A DNA stretch of 64,000 nucleotides from Planctomycetaceae bacterium. Its GTDB lineage: Bacteria; Planctomycetota; Planctomycetia; Planctomycetales; Planctomycetaceae. The stretch lies in NCBI GenBank assembly GCA_041398825.1, contig JAWKTX010000021.1, positions 16,629 to 80,628 of the forward strand, in the 5' to 3' direction. Of this stretch, positions 44,132 through 52,640 are shown one piece after another (the first letter of the stretch is position 1; each line of letters starts with the position of its first letter). A model generated the notes under the pieces. The model had not been told where the DNA came from. It ran no database searches and saw only the letters and a list, made by a program, of their open reading frames with translations. Position numbers and translations under genes: made by a program.

Positions 44132-45529
44132 ATGTTATTTCAGGATCAACTTGCCCACGCTGCTCGCATCAACCGACGTGATCTGCTGCGCATTGGTGGG
44201 CCCGGGTTAATGGGACTGACCCTGCCGAAACTGTTGCAGGCGGAAGAATTGCAGCGGCTCGGTAATGGTCCCATCCCTACGGCTAAGTCCGTAATCTTTC
44301 TGTTCCAATGGGGCGGGCCCAGTCATGTTGATACGTTTGACATGAAACCATTTGCGCCGGACGGATACCGTTCAAAGTACCAGTCGATCCCCACATCCGT
44401 GCCCGGAATGCGCGTCGTGGAACACCTGCCGGAAACGGCAAAGGTGATGCATAAGATTGCTCAGATTCGCACAATGCATCATCGCATGAACAACCACAAC
44501 AGCGCGGGGTACACCGCACTGACCGGAGTAGAGCCACCGATTGATGACCAGCGCCTGCGTGATTCGCTCGACCTGTTCCCATCTCTTGGTTCTGTCGTCG
44601 ATAGGTTCGCTCCGACAGACAATGGTATGCCAACGTCCGTTGCCTTCCCTTACACGATCTCTGACGGATCCATCACACCAGGGCAGCGTGCAAGCTTTCT
44701 TGGCCGGCTGCATGATCCACTTTATATCGGTAACGATCCCAATGCCCCTGATTTTCAGTTACCACAGCTCAGCCTGCCTTCCGGCATTTCACTTGATCGC
44801 CTCGGTGATCGTCGGGAATTACAAAAACTGATCAACCGGCAAACAGTTTCGCTGGACGAAACCGCCGCCGCCGTCGGACTGAATTCGTACTACGAGCGCG
44901 CCGTGGGAATGCTGAATTCCACAAAGATTCGCGAAGCCTTCGATATCTCAAAAGAATCGGTTGAAACACGTGATGCGTACGGTCGAACGACATATGGGCA
45001 AAGCTGCCTGCTGGCACGTCGCCTCGTAGAATCCGGCGTAAAGTTCGTGACCGTTTATTTTGCCCGCAGCATCGGTGGTCGCAGCAAGACCGACGGTGGC
45101 TGGGACACTCACGGATTCGACGACACCCGCATGTATGAGATTCTTCCCGAATGGCACTTTCCATCCACCGATCAGACGCTGCCTGTGCTGCTGAATGATC
45201 TGGATGACCGAGGACTGCTGGAAGATACGCTGGTTCTGTGGGTGGGGGAATTCGGTCGAACTCCAAAGATCAACGCAAACATCAGCCGCGATCACTGGCC
45301 CAAATGTTACACGGCCCTCCTGGCTGGCGGTGGTGTCCGAGGAGGTGCCGTCTATGGCGAGTCTGACAAATATGGATCAGCGCCTGATCGCGATCCCGTC
45401 ACCGTCGGGGACCTGGCTGCCACCGTCTATAACGCACTTGGAATAGATCACAATACCGAATTCCGTGACAACCTTAATCGACCATTGCCAATCGCTAAGG
45501 GACGCCCGGTCACGGACATCTTTGGTTAG
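44132..45529 (+). CDS. DUF1501 domain protein
   Basis: 465 residues from ATG 44132 with GGAAG upstream. The N-terminus (INRRDLLRIGGPGLMGLTLPKLL) looks like a twin-arginine-type export signal, usual in this family. Conserved segments: FLFQWGGPSHVDTFDMKP, IRTMHHRMNNHNSAGYTALTG, GGWDTHGFDD, WVGEFGRTPKINANISRDHWPKCYTALLAGGGVRGG. The fold is alkaline-phosphatase/sulfatase-like and the function is unknown; in planctomycetes the gene is often paired with a PSCyt/DUF1549/DUF1553 cytochrome, and no such gene is directly adjacent here. Confidence 0.93.
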   Translation: MLFQDQLAHAARINRRDLLRIGGPGLMGLTLPKLLQAEELQRLGNGPIPTAKSVIFLFQWGGPSHVDTFDMKPFAPDGYRSKYQSIPTSVPGMRVVEHLPETAKVMHKIAQIRTMHHRMNNHNSAGYTALTGVEPPIDDQRLRDSLDLFPSLGSVVDRFAPTDNGMPTSVAFPYTISDGSITPGQRASFLGRLHDPLYIGNDPNAPDFQLPQLSLPSGISLDRLGDRRELQKLINRQTVSLDETAAAVGLNSYYERAVGMLNSTKIREAFDISKESVETRDAYGRTTYGQSCLLARRLVESGVKFVTVYFARSIGGRSKTDGGWDTHGFDDTRMYEILPEWHFPSTDQTLPVLLNDLDDRGLLEDTLVLWVGEFGRTPKINANISRDHWPKCYTALLAGGGVRGGAVYGESDKYGSAPDRDPVTVGDLAATVYNALGIDHNTEFRDNLNRPLPIAKGRPVTDIFG

Positions 45530-45867
45530 ATATCCGGACAGTTGTGCATTCAACGGAGGTCGCAGCCAAACCAATCTGTGGGAAACGGAATTGAGGGATG
45601 CACGCTTGCCCTCTTTACGAAAATGGCAAAAACTGCCTCGCCGCACCGGCAGCTTGTACCGAGAAAAACTCGTCCGGATTGGTATTTCTGATCTGACTGC
45701 CGAAGCCAGATGAATCCCCCATCTTAAGCTTCAGACCCGGATCAGACTTTTCTCCCGATTCGCTATCCCAGATGGAAACCCTTGAATGTGTTGCATCAGC
45801 GCTGCAAAGTTCCCCCAAATGCGGAGCTTGGCACTTCTGATGGTATCAGTTTCGAAAGCCTGATTTT
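45530..45867. other. 338-bp intergenic region
   Basis: Lies between the DUF1501 gene and trmL, both plus strand. No gene, RNA or strong hairpin is recognised. Confidence 0.45.
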
Positions 45868-46332
45868 GTGACCTCCCCCCTGCTCAACATCGTTCTATAC
45901 CAGCCGGAGATCCCTCAGAACACGGGAAATATCGGCCGTACCTGCGTTGCCATCGGAGCAAAGCTCTGGATGGTTCGGCCGCTTGGATTTCGACTCGATG
46001 ACAGGTACCTGAAGCGAGCGGGCATGGACTATTGGCAATATCTGGACTGGGAAGCGGTCGATTCCTGGGACGAGGTCAAAAGCCGTCTGCCCGGGGCGAC
46101 TGTATGGAAACTGACCAAGACAGCATCGCGACTTGTCTGGCAGGCCGAATTCACGAGGGGAGATATCCTGCTGTTTGGCGCGGAATCCCGTGGGCTACCC
46201 GCATCAATTCTGTCAGAAGATGGGGCCAGTAACCTGAAGCTGCCCATGCACGATGTCGTCCGCAGCCTGAATCTGGCAAGTACCGTCAACACTGTCGCCT
46301 ACGAAGCGGTGCGGCAGTTCGGGGGGCTGTAA
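45868..46332 (+). CDS. trmL: tRNA (cytidine/uridine(34)-2'-O)-methyltransferase
   Basis: 154 residues from GTG 45868, the size of TrmL (YibK). SPOUT-fold motifs: VLYQPEIPQNTGNIGRTCVAIG (motif 1), LLFGAESRGLPASIL (motif 2) and MHDVVRSLNLASTVNTVAYEAVRQ (motif 3, SAM-binding trefoil knot). It methylates the wobble ribose of tRNALeu using SAM, as a cytosolic dimer. The gene is monocistronic as far as seen. Confidence 0.95.
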   Translation: MTSPLLNIVLYQPEIPQNTGNIGRTCVAIGAKLWMVRPLGFRLDDRYLKRAGMDYWQYLDWEAVDSWDEVKSRLPGATVWKLTKTASRLVWQAEFTRGDILLFGAESRGLPASILSEDGASNLKLPMHDVVRSLNLASTVNTVAYEAVRQFGGL

Positions 46333-46533
46333 TGAAGCTGCCAATTCACTCACAGATTCGAAACCGCTGACATCTGCAATGATTGCCGCACGGCCTGCTG
46401 ATTTCACTGTCTGTGAGAACCGGAGACTGCCGAAGAAAGGATTCCGGAAGCAGATTTGAAGCGGGGAGCTTAGATTGTTATGCTTCCACGTTCTCACCAC
46501 TTTTAAGACCTCGCGTTTGGAGATTTCTGGCAC

Positions 46534-46623
46534 ATGGGTACGAAGCGAACAGGAAAAGGACGGCGAAAAATCGGGCGGAAGAAGCGACGTATGCGCGCAA
46601 AGATTCGGCACCGAAAGGGCTAG
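46534..46623 (+). CDS. 29-residue very basic COX24/bS22-like protein
   Basis: ATG 46534 to TAG 46621-46623, with TTTGGAG 11 nt upstream. Of 29 residues, 17 are Lys, Arg or His: GKGRRKIGRKKRRMRAKIR is the core. The pattern resembles the COX24/AURKAIP1 C-terminal family of tiny proteins and the mycobacterial ribosomal protein bS22, which bind ribosomal RNA. Composition alone could mislead, but the start signal and the terminator ~85 bp downstream support a gene. Likely associated with the small ribosomal subunit, by similarity only. Confidence 0.6.
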   Translation: MGTKRTGKGRRKIGRKKRRMRAKIRHRKG

Positions 46624-46707
46624 TAAGTCCATTCTCCTGAGAATTCGCTCCTCCCTGCGGGCGATTCCTTCCTGCTGCGCCAGAAAAACTTTTGTCTCAG
46701 CCAGATT

Positions 46708-46743
46708 CGCCCGGCCCCCCGAACGGTTGTGCCGGGCGTTTTT
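46708..46743 (+). terminator. hairpin terminator
   Basis: CGCCCGGC (46708-46715) pairs with GCCGGGCG (46731-46738) around a 15-nt loop, followed by a T-run. It ends the transcript of the small basic protein gene. Confidence 0.7.
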
Positions 46744-46920
46744 CTGCGCTGATCGACCGACTGCAACGTGTCGGTCATGACGACTGTGACAAACAACCGA
46801 ATGTGACCAACTTTCCGGTCCGGGATTTTACGGATTCTGAGTGACTTGACACTGCCGGGCTCTGACTGAATCCTAGTGTTGGAATGTCCCTGTTGCATTT
46901 CTGCAACACGACTCCATCAC

Positions 46921-46927
46921 AGAGGAG
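46921..46927 (+). promoter_or_regulatory. ribosome binding site that fixes a GTG start
   Basis: AGAGGAG lies 7 nt before GTG 46935. The alternative ATG at 46884 has no such site, so the GTG is the likely start of the coiled-coil/cytochrome/WD40 protein. Confidence 0.6.
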
Positions 46928-46934
46928 ACTGCTC

Positions 46935-49424
46935 GTGGTCACAACTTCCCACCGATTATCCCGCTGGCTGGCCCCCCTTGCCTGCCTGGCAACAACCGTT
47001 GCTTTTTCACGCTCGATAATCACTGCCGACGAATTCTCGTCCCCATCCACTCAGAAGATTGCTCAACAGATTCAGCAGCAGCAGCAGGCGAAACAAGCTG
47101 CCGAAAAGCAGATTGCCCTCAAGAAGGCGGCAATCGATGTGACTCGCAAACGAATCGCCGAGCTTCAAAAGATGCTCGATGAATCCGCCGCGCGGTCCAG
47201 GACCGAAGAAGAAGAATTAGCCGCGTACCAGCGGACGTCAGATTCCGTTAACTCCAGCATTACAGCACTTCAGACCCAGCTGGATCTCAATAAGGAGGCG
47301 GACGCACTTCACGCGGCAGCTTCCGCAGCACAGTCACGGCTGGACAATATGATCGCAGCCCGTCGAAAACTGGAAACGCAGATGGCGGATCTGCGAAAGT
47401 CGGCCGTCGAATGGCAAAGCAAATCTTCCGAGGCAGAACAGCAAATCGCGGCGCTGGAATCCCAGCGAGCCGAATTGCAAAAGGCAGTCGACGCTGCGAA
47501 AGGTCCCAATGATACGGCCCAACAGGCACTCACGGCTGCAAACGCCGCATTGAAGGCTGCGTCTGATCAACTTCAGGCCATGACAAAGGAACTGACCGCA
47601 GAACAGCAACGTCTGGATTCGGCGGCCGTCGCATCGAAGAAGCTGGCAGACTCTATTGCAGCACTTGAAAAATCGTTGGGCGAGCTAAAAGAGTCGGCCA
47701 AAGCGATGGGAATCAGTCCGGACGAAGCCATCAAAGGACTCTCCTCCGCCATTGCCGAGTTGACGCCACTACATAAGAACGCCGAAATGCTGGTCATGCA
47801 GGCAACCTCACGACGTGACGCAATGTCGGGCCAGGTCGAAGCTGCGAAGGCAGAACAGACGAAGAAGCAGGCAGAGCAGGTAGCTGCGAGTGAGGCAGCC
47901 AGCAAGGCGGCCGACGCGTTCAATCAGGCAAACGAAAAGATTGCCGCTCTGAACGCGCAACAGGAGTCTCACCGAAAGGCGGGGGCAGAAGCACAAGCTC
48001 ACCACAAAATGATTACCGCCCAAATCACAGGATTCGAGCCATCCATCCAGAAGCTCTCAGCTGAAGTTCAGATGGTTACCGCTGAAACTGTGAAACAACA
48101 AAAACTGGCCGAAGCCGCTCTGGAGCCCCTGGGCCGCTTTGTTTCATTCTCGCGAGATGTCGCCCCGATTCTGGCGAAACGATGCGTTGCCTGCCACAAC
48201 ACGCGAAGCCCCGGCGGTCGACTTAACCTGGACAGCTACGCAGCTCTGCTGAAGGGTGGCGAATCCGGCGAATCCTTTGAGGCTCACAAGAGTCAGGATT
48301 CTTTGCTGGTGATCATGGTCGAAGATGGATCTATGCCGAAAGACGCAGACCCGCTCACGAGCGAAGAAATCACCGCTATCAAAAGATGGGTCAATGTGGG
48401 GGCCCCTCTTGATGCAGGAGTTCTGGCGTCGGCCGAGCTTTTCGATGTCATGCCTGAATTCCCTCAACCCCTTCCTCCGGATAACTACCGTGTTCCCATC
48501 CCCATTACTGCGACCGCGTTTAGTCCGGATGGTACTTCACTGGCAACATCCGGTTACCATGAAGTGCTGATCTGGAAGACCGATGATGGCTCACTGGTTC
48601 GGCGAATCAGCAACATTGCGGAACGCGTTTACGACGTTGAATTCTCTCAGGACGGTTCAACGATTGCGGTTGCGGCAGGTACCCCGGGGCAACTGGGCGA
48701 AGTCAAACTGTTTCATGCCGCTGATGGATCACTGAAATCTACTCTTGTCCGAGCGAAGGATGCGATTTTTGCTGTTTCGTTCAGCCCGGACGGTTCTCAG
48801 ATTGCATCTGCAGGAGCCGACCGAACAATCACCGTTTCCTCGATTGCAGATGGCGAAACCATCACTCGAATTGAAGATCATGCCGACTGGGTGATGGACA
48901 TTAACTGGTCCCCGGATTCTTCAAAGCTCGTGAGCAGTAGTCGTGACAAGACCTGCAAAGTGTTCGATGCAAAATCGGGAGACCCTCAGGTGACATTCAG
49001 CAGCCACGGCGACGCGGTCTACACAGCAGCATTCCTTTCTGACAGCAAAACCGTTGTCAGTGGGGGCGGTGACAAGCGGCTTCGGGTCTGGAACACCGCT
49101 GATGGAAAAGAAATCCGTTCAATCACCGGTTTCGGGGGCGAAGTCTTTCGAGTCGTTGTCATCGCTGGGGACCATGTCCTTTCTGCATGTGCCGATCGAA
49201 GTGTACGGGAACACAATACGGCAGACGGCAAAGCTGTCCGAACAATGTCAGGACATGGCGACTGGGTTTACACTTTAAGCGTAAATCCGGCGAAGAAGCT
49301 GATCGCCTCTGGAAGCTACGACGGAGAGGTCCGGCTTTGGAATTCCGAAGATGGCAAGATGACAACAAGCTTTATCGCGATTCCGAAATCCGGAAACGAA
49401 CCGACAGTCGCCACAGCCAGGTAG
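46935..49424 (+). CDS. coiled-coil / cytochrome c / WD40 fusion protein
   Basis: 829 residues. A signal peptide (SRWLAPLACLATTVAFSRSIITA) is followed by ~350 residues of alanine- and glutamine-rich coiled coil (~35-390), then a planctomycete-type haem segment with FSRDVAPILAKRCVACHNTRSPGGRLNLDSY (CxxCH) and MPKDADPLTSEEITAIKRWVNVGAPLD, then seven-odd WD40-like repeats (ITATAFSPDGTSLATSGYHEVLIWKTDDG; AVSFSPDGSQIASAGADRTITV; DINWSPDSSKLVSSSRDKTCKVFDAKSGD). The haem + WD40 fusion is typical of Planctomycetes; the long coiled coil in front is less usual. Probably a periplasmic or surface scaffold; function unknown. Confidence 0.88.
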   Translation: MVTTSHRLSRWLAPLACLATTVAFSRSIITADEFSSPSTQKIAQQIQQQQQAKQAAEKQIALKKAAIDVTRKRIAELQKMLDESAARSRTEEEELAAYQRTSDSVNSSITALQTQLDLNKEADALHAAASAAQSRLDNMIAARRKLETQMADLRKSAVEWQSKSSEAEQQIAALESQRAELQKAVDAAKGPNDTAQQALTAANAALKAASDQLQAMTKELTAEQQRLDSAAVASKKLADSIAALEKSLGELKESAKAMGISPDEAIKGLSSAIAELTPLHKNAEMLVMQATSRRDAMSGQVEAAKAEQTKKQAEQVAASEAASKAADAFNQANEKIAALNAQQESHRKAGAEAQAHHKMITAQITGFEPSIQKLSAEVQMVTAETVKQQKLAEAALEPLGRFVSFSRDVAPILAKRCVACHNTRSPGGRLNLDSYAALLKGGESGESFEAHKSQDSLLVIMVEDGSMPKDADPLTSEEITAIKRWVNVGAPLDAGVLASAELFDVMPEFPQPLPPDNYRVPIPITATAFSPDGTSLATSGYHEVLIWKTDDGSLVRRISNIAERVYDVEFSQDGSTIAVAAGTPGQLGEVKLFHAADGSLKSTLVRAKDAIFAVSFSPDGSQIASAGADRTITVSSIADGETITRIEDHADWVMDINWSPDSSKLVSSSRDKTCKVFDAKSGDPQVTFSSHGDAVYTAAFLSDSKTVVSGGGDKRLRVWNTADGKEIRSITGFGGEVFRVVVIAGDHVLSACADRSVREHNTADGKAVRTMSGHGDWVYTLSVNPAKKLIASGSYDGEVRLWNSEDGKMTTSFIAIPKSGNEPTVATAR

Positions 49425-49455
49425 TTCCTTTGGAGCACGCAGGAAATCCGACGAA

Positions 49456-49486
49456 ACAGCCCCGAATCAAATTCGGGGCTGTTTTT
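49456..49486 (+). terminator. strong hairpin terminator
   Basis: A perfect 12-bp stem ACAGCCCCGAAT (49456-49467) and its complement (49471-49482), 3-nt loop, then TTTTT. It ends the WD40 fusion transcript. Confidence 0.9.
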
Positions 49487-49646
49487 GTTCGTGCAGCACC
49501 CAACCTGACGCAGCTTTCGCATTGCGTGAGAAGTCAACGTCAGGACAATCCTGCATGTATGAATTCGATAACTAAGTGCATAGACTTCCGGGCACTCAGG
49601 CGAAATCGAAGATCGCTCTCGCACAACTCACATTCGGAATCAGATC

Positions 49647-50477
49647 ATGGTGAAGGTCGACGAAATCCCGAACCCTACCGTTCAACAGCTCGCAGAACTG
49701 CCACGTCAGATGACGTTTGTGCCGTCGGTGAATGATTCTCCCCAGGTTCTGACGATTCAGCAGGTGCAACAATACAACGAACTTGGGTATGTCATGCCGT
49801 TTCAGGCCCTCGAGGAACGAGAGTCTTCTGAACTGCGAGCCTTCTTCGATGGTATACTGGCCGCATTCATTGAACTTGGTCGCACCAGCTATTCCATCAA
49901 TACTGCTCACCTCCGATTCGCCAGAATCTACGAACTGGTCAGACACCCGCGAATCGTTGACGCGGTTGCCGATCTGCTCGGCCCGAATATAGTCTGCTGG
50001 GGATCGCATTTTTTTTGCAAGATGCCGAACGATGGCAAGAGCGTTCCCTGGCATCAGGACAGTACATACTGGCCGCTGAGCCCCACAAAAACTGTCACGG
50101 TTTGGCTGGCAATCGACGATGCGGATCCTGAAAACGCCAACATGAAATTCATCCCCAAATCACACCTTCACGGGCTGATCGACTACGACATCACCAACGA
50201 CGCCAATACGGTGCTTGACCTGGCTGTCAAGAACCCCCAATCGTACGGCGATGGCGAAGTCGACGATGAGCTGAAATCCGGCTGGTTCTCTATGCATTCC
50301 GATCTATTGCTGCACGGCTCCGAAGCCAATCAGTCCACCCGACGGCGATGCGGTCTCACAATTCGTTATGCGGCAGCGGATGTCACAACATGGTACGACT
50401 GGAACAGGAAGGGCATCCTGGTCAGAGGTGTGGACCCAAACAATCATTGGCTGAACCCTCCCTCGCCAACTCATTGA
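49647..50477 (+). CDS. phytanoyl-CoA dioxygenase (PhyH) family protein
   Basis: 276 residues. An Fe(II)/2-oxoglutarate oxygenase of the PhyH family: iron ligands His and Asp in VPWHQDSTYWPL, distal His in LLLHGSEANQS, and the 2-oxoglutarate-binding Arg in RRRCGLTIRYAA. The region HFFCKMPNDGKSVPWHQD is characteristic. Cytosolic; substrate not predictable (lipids, antibiotics, osmolytes such as ectoine are all possible). No biosynthetic cluster surrounds it. Confidence 0.9.
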   Translation: MVKVDEIPNPTVQQLAELPRQMTFVPSVNDSPQVLTIQQVQQYNELGYVMPFQALEERESSELRAFFDGILAAFIELGRTSYSINTAHLRFARIYELVRHPRIVDAVADLLGPNIVCWGSHFFCKMPNDGKSVPWHQDSTYWPLSPTKTVTVWLAIDDADPENANMKFIPKSHLHGLIDYDITNDANTVLDLAVKNPQSYGDGEVDDELKSGWFSMHSDLLLHGSEANQSTRRRCGLTIRYAAADVTTWYDWNRKGILVRGVDPNNHWLNPPSPTH

Positions 50478-51056
50478 TTCGTTCGCCTCATCGTGAGCGT
50501 GAAACCGCCACGCGAACACTCCCGTACCAAATGTGTCCCACAGTCGGATAATGATTTGAATGCCGGAATTCAACGATCACATGATGTGCGAATTCGAGGT
50601 GTTGTGATTCATCGTCTCGAGACCTTTGCTAACCACCACACTTGCTGGAATGCCACTATCTGAAATGCAGCCACCCAATGGAAAGTGGGAGCAACCGCAT
50701 TCACCAGATGCATTCAACAGGGTGTCGCGCTATCATTTGGTGCCGCGGTTGTTGCAGCCGTTCTGTCTTGTCACGTTTAGTTCAGGGCAGTCGTTCTGAC
50801 CCTGGTATTTCGGCCTATGAGACCTCCCGGGAATTTGTCCGGGCCAGCAGGATACTGAAAGGAAAGTAAGCGTCGTACGCCAACTTGAGACCTGCTGACA
50901 CCTGTTGAGAAAGTCTATGATCCCAGCGATGAAGTATCCCTGAATGTCAGGGATCGAGTGGGCCGGATTATTATGACCATTCGGCAGCCGTCGCCTCCCC
51001 ACAGATAACCGACGACTCCAACATCATGATGTTTTTAAAACCGTAAACGCTTCACC
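50478..51056. other. 579-bp intergenic region
   Basis: Lies between the PhyH and cupin genes. Several short frames exist but have Cys/Arg/Ser-rich, non-protein-like translations. No gene or RNA is recognised. Confidence 0.5.
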
Positions 51057-51422
51057 ATGAATAATCTGTTCGACGAGATCCCGGATTCCCTTCCCACAGA
51101 ATTAATCTCCGTACTCACCCGGAACAGGTTTGTACGAATTGAACGCATTGTATCTCTGGGGCACACAAGCCCTGAAACCTCATGGTACGACCAGGAGCAG
51201 CATGAATGGGTGCTGCTGATACAAGGGGCAGCAACGTTACTGTTCGAGGATGGTCACTCTGTTGACTTACGAGCGGGAGATTATCTGTTGATTCCCGCCC
51301 ATCAAAAGCATCGCGTTGCATGGACGACACCCGAAGCAAAAACAATCTGGCTGGCCGTATTCTTCGACTCCGATCAGGAGTTCCAAAGCAAAGGCCGCCA
51401 AAGTTGGATGCAACAGAACTGA
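51057..51422 (+). CDS. cupin domain protein
   Basis: 121 residues. Single cupin barrel: TSWYDQEQHEWVLLIQGAATLLFEDGHSVDLRAGDYLLIPAHQKHRVAW. Motif 1 (HEWVLLIQG, with a single His-type ligand and Glu) and motif 2 (GDYLLIPAHQKHRV, His ligand) are recognisable, so metal binding is plausible. No signal peptide, so cytosolic. Function cannot be told; the nearest gene downstream is the zinc-ribbon hypothetical. No strong ribosome site was seen. Confidence 0.85.
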   Translation: MNNLFDEIPDSLPTELISVLTRNRFVRIERIVSLGHTSPETSWYDQEQHEWVLLIQGAATLLFEDGHSVDLRAGDYLLIPAHQKHRVAWTTPEAKTIWLAVFFDSDQEFQSKGRQSWMQQN

Positions 51423-51675
51423 AGCGAGGGCAGCAGTTTGGAAACAGCACGGGATCCGCTGACTGACAGCCACAGGATTCGGACAATTCTGCGTGGCCAT
51501 AGAACGAAAGGCGATTGACCCTGACCGCTGACACGGGTACACAAGTGCTGAGTCGTTCGATCTCCCGATGCCGTCAGCCGCATCGGAATGTACTGGTCAG
51601 CCGATACCCTCCGGCGCATCCGATGGTTGCATGGTTCGGACGAATCCACCGATGATTTGAAATACGGCGAAACCG

Positions 51676-52161
51676 ATGACGAATCCATTTCTGAATGCCT
51701 TTGCAGTCCAGACATTCACCAACGAATACGAACTCGTTGACGGCGTCGTCATGCACAGCCGAAACCCGGAACATTTTCAGATCCCTCCGGATGTCATCAA
51801 ACGCAATGTTCGAGCTGGCCAGTTCGTTGAACTCCGAATTGACTCGCCAAGATTCTCTCGGCACGATAACACGACCGACAGATGTGCCTGTCCGAACTGC
51901 AATGGCGAAATGACGAAACCTATTCTGCGGCACAACCAACCAGCGACCCTACTGTCTGTTCCCACGCAAAATATCCCTTCACGTGGGTGGGGAGAGGACT
52001 TCTGGGTCTGTGTTGAGAAACGTCTTGGTGACGTTCTGATGGGAATCGTTGACAACCCACTGATCGAGTCTCGACTGCACGGACTTCATCAGGGTGACAC
52101 AATCTACTTCAGAGAACAGCACATTCTCATGGTCCATGACAGCCACCGTCTGGACCTCTGA
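51676..52161 (+). CDS. zinc-ribbon hypothetical protein, C-terminus replaced by IS insertion
   Basis: 161 residues in the present frame. CACPNC (~70) with a nearby Cys forms half of a possible zinc knuckle; the C-terminal part (WVCVEKRLGDVLMGIVDNPLIESRLHGLHQGDTIYFREQHILMVHD) reads like a beta-barrel. It resembles DUF2314-like proteins only faintly, so I leave it unnamed. Its stop codon TGA (52159-52161) is the first three bases of the IS3-family element. Beyond the element the frame continues from 53439 to TGA at 53505, adding VSSMSSDDLKQLARWLKSLR and two more residues, so the uninterrupted gene would be ~183 codons. Confidence 0.7.
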   Translation: MTNPFLNAFAVQTFTNEYELVDGVVMHSRNPEHFQIPPDVIKRNVRAGQFVELRIDSPRFSRHDNTTDRCACPNCNGEMTKPILRHNQPATLLSVPTQNIPSRGWGEDFWVCVEKRLGDVLMGIVDNPLIESRLHGLHQGDTIYFREQHILMVHDSHRLDL

Positions 52162-52197
52162 GGTGGTACAGGTTCCAGGGACACCTGAATCTCTTAT
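52159..52197 (+). repeat. left terminal inverted repeat of the IS
   Basis: 39 bp, TGAGGTGGTACAGGTTCCAG onward. Also supplies the stop codon (TGA) of the interrupted gene. Confidence 0.9.
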
Positions 52198-52223
52198 TCT
52201 GAGTCCATAGAAAGGACATCAGA

Positions 52224-52640
52224 ATGGCTCGGAAGAAGAAATCATCAGTGCGTAAATCGACTCGCCGGCAGTACACGGATGAGTTCAAGGAAGAGGCGGT
52301 GCAGTTGCTTCTGGATGGGTACACTGCACCTCAGGTTGTTGATCGCCTGGGCATTTCGAACGTCAACGTTTTGTATCGCTGGAAACGGGAGCAGCTGGAA
52401 AAAAGTGGTCCGGTAGCAAGCTCTTTGGAGACGAAGGTCAAGGATCTCGAAGCCGATCTGCGGCGTGTCGAGCGAGAGAGGGATATCTTAAAAAAGCGTT
52501 GGCTATTTTCGGCCGCAACGAATAGCCGACGTCTATGCGGCCGTGGAAGCCATCGTTCAGGAAGGTCATGGAAACGTCTCCGAAGTCTGTCGCCATCTTG
52601 GTGTGAACCGAACTTCGTTCTATGCATGGCAGGCTGCTGA
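52224..52640 (+). CDS. IS3-family OrfA (HTH), reading frame shifted near its end
   Basis: 138 residues. A helix-turn-helix of the IS3 OrfA type (RRQYTDEFKEEAVQLLLDGYTAPQVVDRLGISNVNVLYRWKREQLE) and a leucine-zipper-like coil (VKDLEADLRRVERERDILKK) are clear. At the slippery run (TTA AAA AAG, 52488-52496) the frame turns into a non-family sequence (RWLFSAATNSRR...). The usual ending ALAIFGRNE then stop is in the -1 frame, so one base appears to be missing at this junction. Confidence 0.85.
   Translation: MARKKKSSVRKSTRRQYTDEFKEEAVQLLLDGYTAPQVVDRLGISNVNVLYRWKREQLEKSGPVASSLETKVKDLEADLRRVERERDILKKRWLFSAATNSRRLCGRGSHRSGRSWKRLRSLSPSWCEPNFVLCMAGC

Larger units (their letters stand above)
46624..46934. 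other. 311-bp intergenic region with terminator
   Basis: Holds the terminator at 46708-46743 after the small basic gene and the promoter region of the cytochrome/WD40 gene. No other gene-like frame is supported. Confidence 0.5.

Noticed and set aside
46475..46780. 101-codon plus-strand frame
   Set aside because: Overlaps the 29-residue basic gene and its terminator; translation is Arg/Ser/Cys-rich and not protein-like.
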